Of a stretch of 64,000 bases of DNA, positions 63,071 to 64,000 are shown one piece after another. Position 1 is the stretch's first letter; every line of letters begins with the position of its first letter. Origin of the DNA: Bog-473 sp963824195 (GTDB taxonomy: Bacteria; Actinomycetota; Acidimicrobiia; Acidimicrobiales; RAAP-2). The notes below the pieces were generated by a model. The model was given only the letters and a program-made list of their open reading frames with translations. It searched no databases and was not told the origin of the DNA. The stretch is taken from the NCBI GenBank assembly GCA_963824195.1, contig CAWGOJ010000023.1, positions 1 to 64,000 of the forward strand, given 5' to 3'. The translations under genes were made by a program, and so were the position numbers.

Positions 63071-64000
63071 GTGGAGACCATGGCGGCAGTCACTGGTCGT
63101 CGCCAGGGCCGGCGACACGACTCGCGACTGCGTCGGGTCCGCGTCATCTGGGCACTGCTCCTCTTCAACGCGCTAACTCCCGACCAAGGGTCTCTTCTGC
63201 CCATCCCGCACCGGATCCTCCAACTCGTGGCCCAGGGCGCGTTGTTCATGGCTCTCGTGCTAGCCGTAACCGTCAATCCCCGGATGCGAATGCGGCCGAA
63301 CTGGTTCCTCGGGCTCTACACCGTGCTCGCAATCAGCTCGCTCATGATGAGCGTTCGTCTCGTTGGTCTAGGGACGGAATACCGGAGCTTCCGCCTGATC
63401 GGGTTCCTCTTCGTGCTGTGGCTCCTCACCCCATGGTGGGGCAGGCGAGACCTGCTCATTCTGCGCAGTCAGATGGGGGTCATCTTGCTCATCTTGGGCT
63501 CGGTCGTTCTGGGGTTCGTAATTTCGCCCGGAAAAGCCCTGCCCGGAGGCCGCCTGAGTGGCACGCTCTGGCCGATCTGGACGACAGGGGTTGCTCACTT
63601 CGCGGGCGAGGTCGCCGGCCTGATGACGTTGCTCTGGCTATGCCGCCTGGTATCTCACCGTCGTGCCCTCGTGATCGTGGTGCCCGCCATGATCGTTCTC
63701 GTGCTGACCCATACGCGCACGGCCCTCCTGGCCATGATCGTCGGCCTGCTGGTTGCGGGTGCCAGCCTGTTGCTCGCGAAGCGACGGGTTCGTAGGACTT
63801 TCGCGGCGGTTCTCCTCGTTGTTGTGGTGATCGGAGCTCCGGCGTCACCGTTCCTGACGCACTGGTTGGCTCGCGGAGAGAGCGCCCAGGGACTTCAGAG
63901 TCTCACCGGTCGCACAACGGCGTGGTCGGCAGTGCTGGCGGTCCATCGACCGACCACCAACGTGATCTTCGGAAGCGGCCTGTCCAACGACGCCGTGATC
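63071..64000 (+). CDS. O-antigen ligase/polymerase-like membrane protein (partial)
   Basis: 310 residues before the window ends. At least seven hydrophobic spans are visible, and VLVLTHTRTALLAMIVGLLV carries the T-R-T/S pattern of the Wzy_C (O-antigen ligase) family just before the large outer loop, which begins near LARGESAQGLQSLTGRTTAW. Products polymerise lipid-linked repeat units or ligate the chain to an acceptor. The GTG at 63071 has GGAGGC five bases upstream. It is the fourth gene in the LuxR-Wzz-Wzz operon. Confidence 0.83.
   Translation, partial: METMAAVTGRRQGRRHDSRLRRVRVIWALLLFNALTPDQGSLLPIPHRILQLVAQGALFMALVLAVTVNPRMRMRPNWFLGLYTVLAISSLMMSVRLVGLGTEYRSFRLIGFLFVLWLLTPWWGRRDLLILRSQMGVILLILGSVVLGFVISPGKALPGGRLSGTLWPIWTTGVAHFAGEVAGLMTLLWLCRLVSHRRALVIVVPAMIVLVLTHTRTALLAMIVGLLVAGASLLLAKRRVRRTFAAVLLVVVVIGAPASPFLTHWLARGESAQGLQSLTGRTTAWSAVLAVHRPTTNVIFGSGLSNDAVI

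Overview
The window is high-GC DNA that looks actinobacterial. GTG and TTG starts are frequent, overlapping stop/start junctions are common, and there is a bacterial class A-type RNase P RNA. A secreted protein carries tandem 42-residue 'DGGVxxYGDAxFYGS'-type repeats, a repeat style I associate with Acidimicrobiia. I therefore suggest an Acidimicrobiales-like actinobacterium; no rRNA or other marker is present to confirm this.

Left part (1-12.2 kb), core and housekeeping genes. It holds pyrE (partial), small hypothetical genes, a PadR regulator followed by a membrane gene that looks split by frame breaks, a DUF3293 protein, and a tightly overlapping trio on the + strand: glpD, an alkyl-DHAP synthase-like flavoprotein, and a glycerol kinase-like FGGY kinase. 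On the - strand there is a coupled series: xseA (frameshifted), xseB, an MBL-fold hydrolase and an FAD reductase. rnpB lies at 11.84-12.24 kb.

Middle-left (12.2-19.9 kb), a possible island. The 3' end of rnpB (12202-12233) is repeated at 19909-19940 with 30 of 32 bases identical. Between the copies lie a membrane-anchored GH26-like hydrolase overlapping a processive GT2 synthase, a divergent secreted GH26-like hydrolase, and a polytopic GT39/ArnT-like mannosyltransferase-type protein. A roughly 90-bp palindromic element occurs at 7.88 kb and again at 19.04 kb.

20-64 kb, a large exopolysaccharide/capsule-type locus. It contains nucleotide-sugar enzymes (SDR epimerase, RfbC-like, RfbF-like, AlgD-like dehydrogenase), sugar C-methyltransferase-like proteins, glycosyltransferases (GT2, GT4, GT25), and a pyruvyl transferase. 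It also has a polyprenyl glycosylphosphotransferase, a PIG-L deacetylase, an ATP-grasp/flavoprotein fusion, asparagine synthase, a bi-domain oxidoreductase, a heparinase II/III protein, a flippase, two Wzz-like proteins with degenerate kinase domains, and an O-antigen ligase/polymerase-like protein running off the window end. Two LuxR-type response regulators and one sigma-70 family factor provide regulation. The locus also holds decay products: a frameshifted esterase gene and an IS3-family remnant.

Together, precursor synthesis, glycan assembly on a lipid carrier (glycosylphosphotransferase, glycosyltransferases), flipping (Wzx-like), polymerisation and length control (Wzy/Wzz-like) and modification or trimming (pyruvylation, methylation, glycosidases, heparinase-type lyase) make a Wzx/Wzy-type polysaccharide locus. 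A separate small synthase-dependent module sits next to rnpB.
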